Assembly (NCBI GenBank): GCA_022800315.1
Contig: JAAWQC010000026.1
Coordinates: forward strand, 1 to 34,286
Reading direction: 5' to 3'
DNA: 34,286 nt
From: Clostridiales bacterium
GTDB lineage: Bacteria; Bacillota; Clostridia; Oscillospirales; Acutalibacteraceae
A program made the translations under genes and the position numbers. Every line of letters begins with the position of its first letter. The stretch's first letter is position 1. This document shows positions 16,099 through 22,960 of the stretch, in pieces. A model generated the notes under the pieces. The model did not search any database. It was not told the DNA's origin and worked only from the letters and a program-made list of their open reading frames with translations.

Positions 16099-16184
16099 GC
16101 CGGTGTGGTGGAATGGCAGACACGACAGACTCAAAATCTGTTGTCAGCGATGGCGTGCCGGTTCAAGTCCGGCCACCGGCACCA
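16099..16184 (+). tRNA. tRNA-Leu (anticodon CAA)
   Basis: This 86-nt class II tRNA has its acceptor stem formed by GCCGGTG (16099-16105) and CACCGGC (16174-16180), discriminator A and an encoded CCA end. The anticodon stem ACAGA/TCTGT flanks the loop CTCAAAA, giving anticodon CAA at 16132-16134, which reads the leucine codon UUG. A long variable arm and the T-arm GGTTCAAGTCC are present. A terminator hairpin follows six bases later. Confidence 0.95.
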
Positions 16185-16189
16185 AGTAT

Positions 16190-16227
16190 GAAAAGAAGCC
16201 GAATGCTAAAGCATTCGGTTTCTTTTC
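16190..16227 (+). terminator. Terminator of tRNA-Leu
   Basis: GAAAAGAAGCCGAATGC (16190-16206) pairs with 16211-16227 over 17 bp (one G-U pair) with a TAAA loop. The 3' arm itself carries a T-rich run. Confidence 0.85.
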
Positions 16228-16530
16228 ATTTATTGTGTAAGATGAAAACTGTCGATTCTTTTCCGACTATGTTGGCCCGCCGCTTCAGAAAAAAGCCTGC
16301 GCAATTGCTTGTCTGCTCCACAAAAGCCTTCTCTGATCTGATTGCCGTTACAGCGGTCCCCCCTCGCAAAAAGATATTTTCATGTCTATGATACGGTTGT
16401 GCAGTCCTGTTTATATAACCAAGTATTTTGTTATTCCCTCTCGCTTTTTATCCAAAAAACAGTAACCTATATAAATTAAGAATATTAGTCTACATATACA
16501 TACATTTTCCTTTTGTTGTGATAAAATGAC
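16228..16530. other. AT-rich intergenic stretch with no recognisable gene
   Basis: About 300 bases between the tRNA terminator and the structured leader of the ABC operon. It is clearly more AT-rich than its surroundings. The only open frames lack ribosome binding sites and family signatures. A -10-like TAAAAT at 16522-16527 could start the downstream leader, but its -35 is poor. Confidence 0.5.
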
Positions 16531-16538
16531 AGTAATCA

Positions 16539-16727
16539 CTCTTAATTGCCCGATTTCGATCTGTCCGTTTCGTGAACGGGCGGGGCCAACCGAATGCGGT
16601 CGGACAGGTAAGAGCGGAAAGCGGCGCGCCGAGAAAACATATCGTGTGAAATAGAGCGCCGACAGCGTGAGGTGACCCCTCCCGCCAGACATGTCAGGGG
16701 CAGGGGGAGGCCCTGTCTCCCCCTGCC
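16539..16727 (+). ncRNA. Candidate structured 5' leader of the ABC operon
   Basis: Long-range complementarity suggests an ordered RNA. CTCTTA (16539-16544) pairs with TAAGAG (16609-16614). CTGTCCG (16561-16567) pairs with CGGACAG (16601-16607). ACCG-AATG-CGGT forms a hairpin at 16589-16600. GCCCG (16548-16552) can pair with CGGGC (16577-16581) as a pseudoknot. CGGCGC (16622-16627) pairs with GCGCCG (16656-16661). A strong 11-bp stem pairs 16699-16709 with 16717-16727, and its first bases overlap an alternative AGGGG/CCCCT pairing (16696-16700 with 16676-16680). No U-tract follows, so control of translation is more likely than termination. I could not assign it to a known riboswitch class. Confidence 0.4.
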
Positions 16728-16758
16728 TTCACGCCCACTGTGACAGAGGAGAAGCCGT

Positions 16759-18117
16759 ATGGATAAAAAGAAGGGGATTACCGGTCTCGCGGCGGGGGCC
16801 GCGGGAATCACGCTGCTGATCATAATGGCCTATCAGCACCCGCAGCTTTCCCGTTTTCTGCCCTCCTTCACCGCCGGCACGTCGGGGGAACCGGCCCCCA
16901 CCTCGCCGGGCGTCAATTACGAGCTCGATCCCCAAACGGTGGATCAGGCGGTCCATCCCGAGGACGTCCATCCGATGAACCGTCCCCTGGACCTCACCCT
17001 TCGCAGTGTGGTGGCCTGGGAAGAGGCGCCCAGCCAAATACGCTACACGGTGGAAAAACGGACGGTTTCCAAGGCGCCCTCTCCCACCGACGTCATCGTG
17101 GAATATCCCCGCGGCGTCGCCACCGACAGCCGGGGCGTGCTGACCAGCCGGCACGTGTATCTGACCCTGGCGGTCACCGTTGCCAATACCGCCTCCCACG
17201 GGGAGGACTATGTTATAGGCGACAACGAGCTGCGATTGCTGTCCGGCGGGATCGATAACCCGAACGTTTCCTGCCTGCCCTACAGCGTCCGGTGCACCGA
17301 CCATACCGACTGCATCGAGAAGGTCAAAGGACATCTGAGCCTGCTTCCGGGAGAGCCGCACACCTTGGAGTACGTCTATCTCGTCCCGGAATTCTGGCTG
17401 GCCGACGGCCGGGCCGTGTTCATGCCCAGCCATAACGGTTTCAACCGCTACCAGCTTCAGATGACGGGACAGCGGCCGCAATACATCGATCTGGGGCTGG
17501 ATCGCGGCGGCGGGCCGCTGGCGGGGCTGGCTGTCCTGGAAAATCAGACCGTCCTCTCCTCCGCGGAGACGGCGGCGGACGACGATTACACCGGCCTGTC
17601 CTACAGGCTGGACCGGGCCACGTTATCCAACGATAAGGACCCCTCCCTGTCCCCGCTGGAACCGACGGGGGAGGCTCCCGGTTCCGATGAGCCGCTGCCC
17701 GAAGGCAGCCGGTATCTGCTGCTCGACCTCACCGTCACCAACCCCATGGACCCGCTCCCCGCCTCCTCCACCCTCGGCACGACGGAACCCCTGGCGTCGG
17801 CGGATACCGACGTGGGCGGATTGGGGCTGTATACCGCGGGGAGCGACGGCGTACTGGACCGCTATTATCCGGTGACTGCCAGCAGCGCGGAGGGGCCGGG
17901 CGGGACATTCTCCCTCGGCGCCGGGTCGGATCGAACCCTGCGCCTGGCGTATGTGATCCCCGAACAGGTGTTGGCGTCGGAAAATCTGTATCTGTGCTGC
18001 GTCTGCCCCAGTCTGCAGGGGATCGGAAATCACAGCGAGAGGGAGATGCGGGCGGATGCGGAAATCCCCCCCACGGTCAAATGGATCAAAATACGCCCGG
18101 AGGATCGCGTGAAGTAG
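16759..18117 (+). CDS. Membrane-anchored extracytoplasmic protein with two beta-rich (DUF4352-like) domains, first gene of ABC operon
   Basis: The 452-residue protein has an N-terminal transmembrane anchor (about 8-24), a Pro/Thr/Ser linker and two similar domains (about 77-237 and 281-447). Each domain contains a strand pair of the type (Y/H)VYLTLAVTVANT or RYLLLDLTVTNPM, and later LEYVYLVPEFW or LRLAYVIPEQVL, the pattern of Ig/telokin-like DUF4352 domains. No lipobox or catalytic motif is seen. It begins with AGAGGAG nine bases before the ATG, after a long structured leader, and its stop lies next to the ribosome binding site of the first permease. I do not recognise a named family; a substrate- or ligand-binding or sensing role beside the transporter is inferred from context. 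Confidence 0.72.
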   Translation: MDKKKGITGLAAGAAGITLLIIMAYQHPQLSRFLPSFTAGTSGEPAPTSPGVNYELDPQTVDQAVHPEDVHPMNRPLDLTLRSVVAWEEAPSQIRYTVEKRTVSKAPSPTDVIVEYPRGVATDSRGVLTSRHVYLTLAVTVANTASHGEDYVIGDNELRLLSGGIDNPNVSCLPYSVRCTDHTDCIEKVKGHLSLLPGEPHTLEYVYLVPEFWLADGRAVFMPSHNGFNRYQLQMTGQRPQYIDLGLDRGGGPLAGLAVLENQTVLSSAETAADDDYTGLSYRLDRATLSNDKDPSLSPLEPTGEAPGSDEPLPEGSRYLLLDLTVTNPMDPLPASSTLGTTEPLASADTDVGGLGLYTAGSDGVLDRYYPVTASSAEGPGGTFSLGAGSDRTLRLAYVIPEQVLASENLYLCCVCPSLQGIGNHSEREMRADAEIPPTVKWIKIRPEDRVK

Positions 18118-18134
18118 AGAGGAGGCACCCCGTC

Positions 18135-18971
18135 TTGCGGACCATGCTGAAAATCGAATGGCGGCGGGCTCTGACGAGCAGGGGCATGATGGCGGCGCTG
18201 GGGATTGGGACCGTCCTGGCGCTGTCCCAAATCGTGACGATGGTCCTGCCGATGCTGCAATACCTGGACTATTATAAAATATATACGTATAAAAGCTCCC
18301 TGATCCCCCACGCGGTGTTCTGCAAATGGATCGGGGGCGAATGCGTCAGCCTGCAGAATTATCTGTATTTTCTGCTGCTGCCGATTCTCGCCGCCCTGCC
18401 CTTCGCCGGCTCGTATTTTACCGACTGCAAGAGCGGTTATCTGAAAAATATCTATCTGCGGACCAGGAAGATCCGGTATCTGATCGCTAAATTTTCGGCC
18501 GTGTTCCTGTCCGGTGGTATGGCGGTGGTGCTGCCCCTGCTGCTCAACCTCGGGTTGACGGCGGCGCTGCTGCCCTCCCTGCTGCCGCGTACGGTGAGCG
18601 GGTTCTATGCTATCGACGCGGTCTCGATGTGGGCCGACCTCTTCTATACCCATCCCTACGTCTATATCGCGCTGTATATGGCGGTGATCTTCGCCTATGC
18701 GGGGCTGCTGGCCTCGGTGGCCCTGGTGGTCAGCTTTTTTGTGGAGAACCGGTTCGTCGTCATGCTCGCGCCCTTTCTGCTCTATCTGTTCGTCCATACC
18801 GTCCTGACGGTTTTCAACGGCAACCAATACTGTCCCATGGAGATCGTCAACCCCGTACAACCCATTTTCCCCTGCACGAACACCGCTATCGTACTGGCGG
18901 AACTGGCCGGGCTGGCGCTGATCACAGGCGGCATTTTTTTCGGCAAGGGACGGCACGATGACACCTTTTAG
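18135..18971 (+). CDS. ABC-2-type membrane subunit 1
   Basis: The 278-residue integral membrane protein begins LRTMLKIEWRRALTSRGMM, a basic amphipathic start typical of ABC-2 permeases. Predicted membrane segments lie at about 20-40, 77-95, 115-145, 175-210, 215-235 and 252-270. A GSYFTDCKSGYLKNIYLRTRK segment is the usual cytoplasmic loop after the second helix. I start it at the TTG at 18135, because GAGAGGAGG lies nine bases upstream; the ATG at 18144 is too far from it, and the longer frame from 17994 runs inside the preceding gene. It overlaps the next permease gene by 14 bases. Confidence 0.8.
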   Translation: MRTMLKIEWRRALTSRGMMAALGIGTVLALSQIVTMVLPMLQYLDYYKIYTYKSSLIPHAVFCKWIGGECVSLQNYLYFLLLPILAALPFAGSYFTDCKSGYLKNIYLRTRKIRYLIAKFSAVFLSGGMAVVLPLLLNLGLTAALLPSLLPRTVSGFYAIDAVSMWADLFYTHPYVYIALYMAVIFAYAGLLASVALVVSFFVENRFVVMLAPFLLYLFVHTVLTVFNGNQYCPMEIVNPVQPIFPCTNTAIVLAELAGLALITGGIFFGKGRHDDTF

Positions 18972-19743
18972 CGGGGGCGGACGGCTGCGGGCCTTCCATT
19001 TGTCCTTCACTCAAAACCGCCTGCTGCTGATCCTGCTGGGTGTGCTTTTACCCGTACTGGCAGGACTGAATATCCTGTCCGCGCTCCAGTTCAACGGGCG
19101 CTATCACCTCCCCTGGACGCTGGCGGACCAGTTATGTCAAACGAGCCTGCCTCCTGTCTTCCTTTTTATCGCCGCCGTGCCGTTCGTTTATCTCGTCTGC
19201 CACGAGATCAAGTACGGCTTTTCCTCCCCCGTTATCCTGCGTTATCCGAATAAATCGGCATTGTGGCGGCATCAAACCGCCCAGATCGCGGTCTCGGCGC
19301 TGTTGGTGTCCTTATACTTGTATCTGAGTGTTTTGTCAGTCGGCAAAACGCTGGGGCTGGGGACCATCAATTGGGACTCCGCTGTCAGCGCGTATTACGC
19401 GCGTACTCAAACGTTCAATACGCAGGATTCGCTGTTAACGGTCAGCCTGCTCTTTATTCTGTCTTCCTTTATCGGCCTTTTAAGTTCCGGCGTTATTTTG
19501 TTATGGTTTCGCTGGATAACCGGTCGGTTTCTGCCGGGGTTTATTTGCCTTTTAACAATAGGAGCGATGGATATCGTCGGTATTCCCCTGCTGTATTCCC
19601 GCCTTGGTCTCGAACACCGGCGATGGCTGCGGACTCAGCAATTGGGCGGCGATCTGCTTTTATGTCTGCTGGTGACGGTAATGCTGATTGCCGCCGGATC
19701 GATTTATGCCAGGCGAAAGGACTTTTTACATGAGCAGCAGTAG
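18958..19743 (+). CDS. ABC-2-type membrane subunit 2
   Basis: The 261-residue hydrophobic protein begins with an amphipathic RLRAFHLSFTQNRLLLILLG and has about six membrane segments. VCHEIKYGFSSPVILRYPNKSALWRHQ resembles the cytoplasmic loop of ABC-2 permeases. It overlaps its neighbours by 14 bases on each side (start at 18958 inside subunit 1; stop at 19743 inside subunit 3), so translation is coupled. Its second half uses more AT-rich codons (TTA, TTG, GTT, TCT) than its first half. It is probably a paralogue-like partner of subunits 1 and 3 rather than an independent transporter. Confidence 0.75.
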   Translation: MTPFSGGGRLRAFHLSFTQNRLLLILLGVLLPVLAGLNILSALQFNGRYHLPWTLADQLCQTSLPPVFLFIAAVPFVYLVCHEIKYGFSSPVILRYPNKSALWRHQTAQIAVSALLVSLYLYLSVLSVGKTLGLGTINWDSAVSAYYARTQTFNTQDSLLTVSLLFILSSFIGLLSSGVILLWFRWITGRFLPGFICLLTIGAMDIVGIPLLYSRLGLEHRRWLRTQQLGGDLLLCLLVTVMLIAAGSIYARRKDFLHEQQ

Positions 19744-20599
19744 CAGCGCTGTACGGAAAACAAAGGGCCTTTTGGCCAAGCAGCTCCGTCACGATTTAAC
19801 CGTCGGCCTTCTGCATTCCTGGCCCAAATATATACCTGTCGTCCTTATTTTTCTGATACCGGCATTCCAGCAGGCTTCCCTGGTGCGATCGGAGGCTGCA
19901 TTGGGTCACCTTGCCGCATCCTTCACAACGGGTGATTTGGTGTTGTATGCCTTTCGAGGTATGGAGGTTTATACGCCGGCTCAGGGATCTCCTTTTCAGG
20001 TTCCCGTGGTGTGGCTGATTGTCAACCTGTATCTGGCGTATATTATCGGCAACTACCCTGTACAGGATTTGTTGGGATACGGACAGCAGTTATTACTTCG
20101 CTCCCGCCGGCGGGGGCTGTGGTGGGCGGGAAAGTGCGTATGGAATCTCGCCAGCGTACTGACGTATTACGCGGTAGGGTGGCTGACGTTATTAATGGCG
20201 ACCCCCCTGCTGGGCGGGACTTTAAGCCTGATTCCCACGCAGGCACTGACCGCTCTGCATATGCGTGCGTCGGCTTATATAGCGAAGGACTTACTGCTGT
20301 CGGCGGCTGTATTGCCGGTACTCACTTCTATCGCCCTGTCCCTGATGCAGATGGGCGTTATGATGTATTTCAAGTCCATCGGCGGTTATGTCGCCGTCGT
20401 ATGTGTGACAGCGTCATCGGCTTATTTTTTCACTCCTCTGTTAATTGGCAACTGCTCTATGCTGCTGCGCAGTCGTTTGATCAGAGCGGACGGAATCGAC
20501 TTTGCCGTTTCTGTCCTGTCGTGCTTGTCTGTCTGCCTGTTGGCGGCAGCGGTGGGATACATGGGCTTTTGCAAGAAAGATTTCCTGGATAAAGCGTAA
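19730..20599 (+). CDS. ABC-2-type membrane subunit 3
   Basis: The 289-residue membrane protein begins MSSSSSAVRKTKGLLAKQLRHDLTVGLLHSWPKYIP. It has a first helix at about 35-52, a long extracytoplasmic segment (EVYTPAQGSPFQVP), then a QDLLGYGQQLLLRSRRRGLWW cytoplasmic loop and four to five further helices. The ending GFCKKDFLDKA resembles the YARRKDFLHEQ end of subunit 2. The ATG at 19730 is chosen for its AAAGGA site and 14-base overlap; an in-frame ATG at 19688 is embedded in the previous gene and lacks a site. Three distinct membrane subunits with one ATPase is unusual and suggests a hetero-oligomeric pore or separate accessory subunits. Confidence 0.75.
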   Translation: MSSSSSAVRKTKGLLAKQLRHDLTVGLLHSWPKYIPVVLIFLIPAFQQASLVRSEAALGHLAASFTTGDLVLYAFRGMEVYTPAQGSPFQVPVVWLIVNLYLAYIIGNYPVQDLLGYGQQLLLRSRRRGLWWAGKCVWNLASVLTYYAVGWLTLLMATPLLGGTLSLIPTQALTALHMRASAYIAKDLLLSAAVLPVLTSIALSLMQMGVMMYFKSIGGYVAVVCVTASSAYFFTPLLIGNCSMLLRSRLIRADGIDFAVSVLSCLSVCLLAAAVGYMGFCKKDFLDKA

Positions 20600-20617
20600 T
20601 AAACGAGGAGGGCCGGC

Positions 20618-21334
20618 ATGGTGGAACTGGTCATCGATAATCTCAGCAAAGTCATCCGCAATACAACGATTTTGGAATGCATCAGCATAAAGCTGGAATC
20701 AGGGAAAATCTATGGTTTGCGAGGAAAAAACGGTTCGGGAAAAACCATGCTGATGCGCGCCATCTGTGGTTTGATTCGACCCAGCGAGGGGAAAATTTTC
20801 ATCAATGGGGAACAGTTGGGAAAAGATATCTCATTTCCGCGCAGTGTGGGAGCATTGATTGAAAATCCCGCGTTTATTCCCCACTACACCGGGTTGCGCA
20901 ACCTACAAATACTCGCTTCTATTCAGGGCCGGGTTGGTAACGACCGGATCAGGGAAAGTATTTCCAGGGTAGGATTGTACCCGGAGGATAAACGGAAATA
21001 TAAAAAATATTCACTTGGTATGAAGCAACGCCTGGGAATCGCCGCCGCCATCATGGAAGAACCTGATCTTGTCGTGCTGGACGAACCGATAAACGCACTG
21101 GATGAAAAGGGGGTGGAATTGGTTCGCCAAATACTGCACGACCTGAAAAAATCAGGTGCGCTGGTAATCGTCGCCTGTCACGACAAAGAGGAACTGGACT
21201 CCCTGTCCGATATTATTTTTACAATGGAAGCGGGCCGAATTACCGCGCAGGAAGCCGCGGCCTCACCCTCAGACGGTATCGGGATTTCCTGTGTAGCTCA
21301 CCCCAAAGAAGCGGGAGGCGCCTGCGATGCGTAA
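20618..21334 (+). CDS. BcrA-like ABC transporter ATP-binding protein
   Basis: The 238-residue ATPase has Walker A GKNGSGKT (36-43), a BcrA-type Q-loop region without Gln (VGALIENPAFIPHYTG), the signature YSLGMKQRL (131-139), Walker B LVVLDEP (151-157) with the variant D-loop INALDEKG, and H-loop H188 in VIVACHDKEEL. It is the only ATPase in the operon and therefore should energise the three ABC-2-type subunits. The BcrA/CcmA subfamily usually works in export of lipids, peptides or antibiotics, or in immunity to lantibiotics. The start is the ATG at 20618 with ACGAGGAGGG upstream. The final 30 residues extend past the fold and overlap the start of the next gene. Confidence 0.9.
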   Translation: MVELVIDNLSKVIRNTTILECISIKLESGKIYGLRGKNGSGKTMLMRAICGLIRPSEGKIFINGEQLGKDISFPRSVGALIENPAFIPHYTGLRNLQILASIQGRVGNDRIRESISRVGLYPEDKRKYKKYSLGMKQRLGIAAAIMEEPDLVVLDEPINALDEKGVELVRQILHDLKKSGALVIVACHDKEELDSLSDIIFTMEAGRITAQEAAASPSDGIGISCVAHPKEAGGACDA

Positions 21335-21884
21335 AGGTTTGAAAAGACTAATAGCAGGGACCGCCGCTCTGTGTGTCGCCTCAGGCTTTGGCTGGGGATT
21401 TTGGCGTATCAACCATCTTTATCCTGCGGCGCGGAATCTCCAATACGCACCGGGAGAGACGGCACAAGTCAACGGGTTTCGATTTACGGTAGAAAGCTGG
21501 GATCTGATTGCGATGGATGAAATGGCCTCTTTGTTTGCGGATGTCCGTCATTTTTATACCGATCCAGACGGTAACCCGGCGGCTGATGAGGACATTCGGT
21601 TTTTATTGGTCAATATGCAGGTTGCCGTACCGGAACAGTACGAAAGCCTCGATACCCTGTATGGAATTTCCGCCTGTTCGGGTCCCTGGAAAAACGGTTT
21701 GGCAATCGAAATATTCAGCCATATCAACGCAAATCAACTCGTGGCGGGGGAGCAGACGCTCGTCCTTCCCTATGCTGTACACAGACAGCAGTTTTTGGAA
21801 GAAGACTGGAAGTTCATAGATAACCGGCATTTTGAGCTGGTCGTTTCGCTGTACCCGAATTATACCGTTCTCAATTTGGCTTGA
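21327..21884 (+). CDS. Small membrane-anchored extracytoplasmic beta-rich protein, last gene of ABC operon
   Basis: The 185-residue protein has an N-terminal anchor or uncleaved signal (LKRLIAGTAALCVASGFGWGFW, about 5-26) and a single beta-rich domain. The domain contains APGETAQVNGFRFTVESWDL (41-60), IRFLLVNMQVAVP and GEQTLVLPYAVHRQQF (141-156). The last segment matches the strand pattern of both domains of the 452-residue protein that opens the operon, so the two proteins probably share a fold of the DUF4352/DUF5027-5028 kind. It overlaps the ATPase gene by eight bases. I do not recognise a specific family. It may dock on the transporter or sense the same ligand. Confidence 0.7.
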   Translation: MRKGLKRLIAGTAALCVASGFGWGFWRINHLYPAARNLQYAPGETAQVNGFRFTVESWDLIAMDEMASLFADVRHFYTDPDGNPAADEDIRFLLVNMQVAVPEQYESLDTLYGISACSGPWKNGLAIEIFSHINANQLVAGEQTLVLPYAVHRQQFLEEDWKFIDNRHFELVVSLYPNYTVLNLA

Positions 21885-22204
21885 CGCTCCGTCTGCCCAT
21901 GCCAGGAGAGCGCGGCGCCTCATCTCTGTAACGATGGGATTCCATTATCATGCGATAATCCATAAAGAGCTCCCCGATCAATCGGGGAGCTCTTCGCATC
22001 TTTCCTTATCGGTAACCTGTATATCGCTTGGCTGACGGCCCCTTCCACCGAATTTTCTGTTAAGTAGAACAGATATTTTCTAAACGGATAGGAAGTATGA
22101 ACTTTTCATAGCCTCCGGGTACCTTTATCAATTCTTACCCATATACAGTGCATATATCGCCCCGCCAGGACAGAATATAGAAAAAAGGAAAGGAGTCCTG
22201 CCAA
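21885..22204. other. Intergenic region holding the operon terminator and the catalase leader
   Basis: Apart from the hairpin at 21965-21994 no gene is visible. The stretch 22050-22200 is AT-rich and must contain the promoter of the manganese catalase gene, but I cannot pick a convincing -35/-10 pair. No clear Per- or Fur-type box was seen. Confidence 0.4.
21965..21994 (+). terminator. Terminator of the ABC operon
   Basis: AAGAGCTCCCCGAT (21965-21978) is a perfect inverted repeat with 21981-21994, followed by a weak T-rich segment (CGCATCTTT). Confidence 0.72.
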
Positions 22205-22870
22205 ATGTTCAAGCATGAAAAACAGTTGTTTCACCCTGTCGAAATTGAACAGCCGAATCCGCAATATGCCGCCCTGCTGCAAGAGCAGCTGGGCGGGGCA
22301 AACGGGGAGCTGAAAGCGGCACTTCAGTATATGTCGCAAAGCTTCCGTATCAAGGATATGGAAATCAAAGACCTGTTTTTGGATATCGCGGCAGAGGAGT
22401 TGGGACATCTGGAAATGGTGGCTCAGACGATCAATCTGTTAAACGGGCATGACGTGGACGCCAATGCTGTGAAAGCGGGCGAAATACAAACCCATGTCAT
22501 TTTGGGGCTGAATCCCGGACTCATCAACGCATCGGGTTACTCATGGACAGGGGATTATGTCACGGTTACCGGCGATTTGTGCGTTGATCTGCTCTCGAAT
22601 ATTGCTTCAGAACAACGGGCTAAAGTGGTATATGAATATCTGTATCGCCAAATTGAAGACAAAAAGGTGAGGGAAACCATCGATTTTCTGCTCAATCGGG
22701 AAGAAGCGCACAATGCTATGTTCCGTGAAGCGTTCAATAAAGTCCAGGATACGGGTTCCAACCGGGATTTTGGCACCACCAAAGCAGCAAAAATGTATTT
22801 CAGTATGTCCAGCCCATCACCCGAATCGGATTTTAAAAATACTTCCGTCACCCCTCCTTCTTTTAAGTAA
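22205..22870 (+). CDS. Manganese catalase
   Basis: The 221-residue di-manganese catalase converts hydrogen peroxide to water and oxygen. The ligands of the Lactobacillus plantarum enzyme are all placeable: E35 in GANGELKAALQY, E65 and H68 in AAEELGHLE, E136 in ASEQRAKVVYE, and H169 in EEAHNAMF; the spacing of 33 between the last two equals that of the known enzyme. The chain is shorter than the 260-290 residues of many homologues but longer than spore-coat CotJC, which is the alternative identity. The start has AAAGGAAAGGAG nine bases upstream. It is a single-gene unit with its own terminator, in a less GC-rich patch that begins in the ABC operon. Confidence 0.9.
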   Translation: MFKHEKQLFHPVEIEQPNPQYAALLQEQLGGANGELKAALQYMSQSFRIKDMEIKDLFLDIAAEELGHLEMVAQTINLLNGHDVDANAVKAGEIQTHVILGLNPGLINASGYSWTGDYVTVTGDLCVDLLSNIASEQRAKVVYEYLYRQIEDKKVRETIDFLLNREEAHNAMFREAFNKVQDTGSNRDFGTTKAAKMYFSMSSPSPESDFKNTSVTPPSFK

Positions 22871-22892
22871 CCCATCCGTATCTGTCATGTGA

Positions 22893-22920
22893 AAAGGCAG
22901 GCGATCATTCGCCTGCCTTT
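22893..22920. terminator. Bidirectional terminator between catalase and recG
   Basis: AAAGGCAGGCGA (22893-22904) pairs with TCGCCTGCCTTT (22909-22920) around a TCAT loop. The A and T runs on both arms suit both convergent genes. Confidence 0.8.
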
Positions 22921-22960
22921 ATCTTATGGGGGATGTTGTATGGCGGGAATCGGACGGGAC

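Noticed and set aside
16062..16391. 109-residue open frame over the tRNA
   Set aside because: It reads through tRNA-Leu and its terminator, so it is not a real gene.
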